A DNA stretch of 14,392 nt from RGIG5579 sp045590715. GTDB taxonomy: Bacteria; Bacillota; Clostridia; Oscillospirales; SIG627. This document shows positions 13,483 through 14,392 of this stretch, in pieces. The translations under genes and the position numbers were made by a program. The notes beneath the pieces are model-generated. The model was not told the origin of the DNA and searched no databases. It saw only the letters and a program-made list of their open reading frames with translations. Positions within the stretch are counted from its first letter, which is position 1; each line of letters opens with the position of its first letter. The stretch covers positions 1 through 14,392 of the forward strand of contig JAZNRO010000068.1 in the NCBI GenBank assembly GCA_045590715.1. Direction: 5' to 3'.

Positions 13483-14391
13483 ATATATGATATTTTGTTC
13501 ATCTCCGTATACGGGAAAATACCCTCCCATATATCCTTCCGTTGCCACTACTTCTCCCTGCTCTCCGATGATCAGAACGGGATACAAATATTTGGCTCTC
13601 CCCACTGCGCCTATAGGGATATCCTTATTTAGAGAAGCAGGAGGAACTTCTCCCCGGGAGATATAAAAAGAATTATCCTCCCGAAGCATCACATCCGGCA
13701 CAATATATACCAGTATAAAATCATAGGTAAGACCGGCTTTCAAAGGACCTACGATAAAATAGCTTTTATCCGTGCTTTTCTTTTGGATCACATCCTTCTC
13801 ACAGGCAGTCCCAGGATTGTAACCCACCATCTCCCAAGTTCTGGCTTGGCCAAAAACACCTGCATCACTGTAAAAACCGTAGATTTTATAGGAACAAATG
13901 CGAAAAGAATTTACTCCCCCAATATTAACGTCCTTTTCCTCGGGAATTGTAATAGAGAGATAAGCGGCGTAATAAGACTGAGTTTCCAAGTCGATTTTTG
14001 CTATATCACTATAAAAAAACTCTACCCCTTCTCTTTCCAGCAGACTCCGATCCTTGGTAACAACGGCCTTTTGAAACGCCAGTTTCAACTCTACAAAATC
14101 GTACGGGTCATCTGTGATATTATCATCCTGAGGCAGCATCCAACTTGCACCAGGAGAAAGATATACATATCTGCGCTTCCTCGCTTCTACATAGGCCTTT
14201 TTTGCTTCCGTATCCGGGTCCTGAAGCTCCTTCTCTAAAGGGGTCTCATTTCCGATTCCTTGGGGTTCCTCTGTAGAAGAAGGTTCCTTTTCAAAGCGGG
14301 AAGAAAGACGATACAAATACCCATTCTTCTCCATCACAAGTAAAAGAAGAACGGTGACGGAGATCAAAAGTACTGCGCAAAGAGTAAAAGT
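13471..14391 (-). CDS. Membrane-anchored extracytoplasmic protein, 5' end outside window
   Basis: The frame is open to the window edge and the first visible residues (TFTLCAVLLISVTVLLLLVMEKNG) are a membrane helix, so the gene starts beyond the window; 306 residues are seen. A TTG at 14367 is inside this helix and is not a likely start. After the helix comes a Glu/Pro/Ser-rich linker (about 40-65), then an extracytoplasmic beta-rich domain with many Tyr (RRYVYLSPGASWMLP, YDFVELKLAFQKAVV, SRGEVPPASLNKDIP). The family is not recognised. The general plan (one N-terminal helix plus outside beta domain) resembles the two single-pass proteins of the transporter operon. It ends in its own terminator, so it is a separate transcription unit from the secreted-protein gene. 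Confidence 0.72.
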   Translation of the reverse strand, partial: TFTLCAVLLISVTVLLLLVMEKNGYLYRLSSRFEKEPSSTEEPQGIGNETPLEKELQDPDTEAKKAYVEARKRRYVYLSPGASWMLPQDDNITDDPYDFVELKLAFQKAVVTKDRSLLEREGVEFFYSDIAKIDLETQSYYAAYLSITIPEEKDVNIGGVNSFRICSYKIYGFYSDAGVFGQARTWEMVGYNPGTACEKDVIQKKSTDKSYFIVGPLKAGLTYDFILVYIVPDVMLREDNSFYISRGEVPPASLNKDIPIGAVGRAKYLYPVLIIGEQGEVVATEGYMGGYFPVYGDEQNIIYAPS

Positions 14392-14392
14392 A

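Overview
The window looks like chromosomal DNA from a low-to-mid GC Gram-positive bacterium, most likely a member of Clostridia (Bacillota). The reasons are strong GGAGG-type ribosome binding sites, a PgcA-type phospho-sugar mutase, a YwlE-type phosphatase, a cysteine-rich protein of the type I recall as DUF6062, a BcrA-like ABC ATPase and many single-pass surface proteins. Species cannot be fixed from sequence reading alone.

Region 1 (1-6158) is mostly housekeeping. It opens with the 3' part of a phospho-sugar mutase gene, followed by a 406-bp gene-free stretch. That stretch holds a terminator-like hairpin and a striking array of small palindromes spaced by ATGAAATC / GATTTCAT words. Next comes a leftward three-gene operon (4205 to 1010) encoding a membrane-anchored protein of unknown function, a HAD phosphatase and a surface-tethered PIG-L-type deacetylase. 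A 65-bp divergent promoter region separates it from a rightward operon: LMW phosphatase (probable protein-arginine phosphatase), rimI-like acetyltransferase and tsaD.

Region 2 (6159-8459): tsaD converges with a leftward zinc-ribbon-like gene across a 148-bp gap carrying a cluster of DnaA-box-like words in inverted pairs. A tRNA1(Val)-type N6-adenine methyltransferase gene and a lipoprotein gene follow on the + strand. They end at a strong bidirectional terminator (8421-8448).

Region 3 (8459-14392) is all leftward and looks accessory. From promoter-proximal to distal it contains: a 5'-truncated gene for a membrane-anchored extracytoplasmic protein with its own terminator; a regulatory region with a 16-bp direct repeat at 21-bp period abutting a promoter, then a 14-bp perfect palindrome in the leader; a gene for a small secreted Tyr-rich protein ending in WSPDSV; a strong GC-rich hairpin; and a tight six-gene operon. 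That operon encodes a membrane-anchored beta-type protein, three divergent ABC-2-like permeases, one BcrA-type ATPase and a second membrane-anchored beta-type protein. The gene order suggests a signal-responsive secreted factor with a dedicated exporter or immunity transporter. The direct repeats have the spacing of a LytTR (AgrA/ComE-type) response-regulator site. This is the best candidate for an undescribed system in the window. Its function is inferred from layout, not from recognised families.
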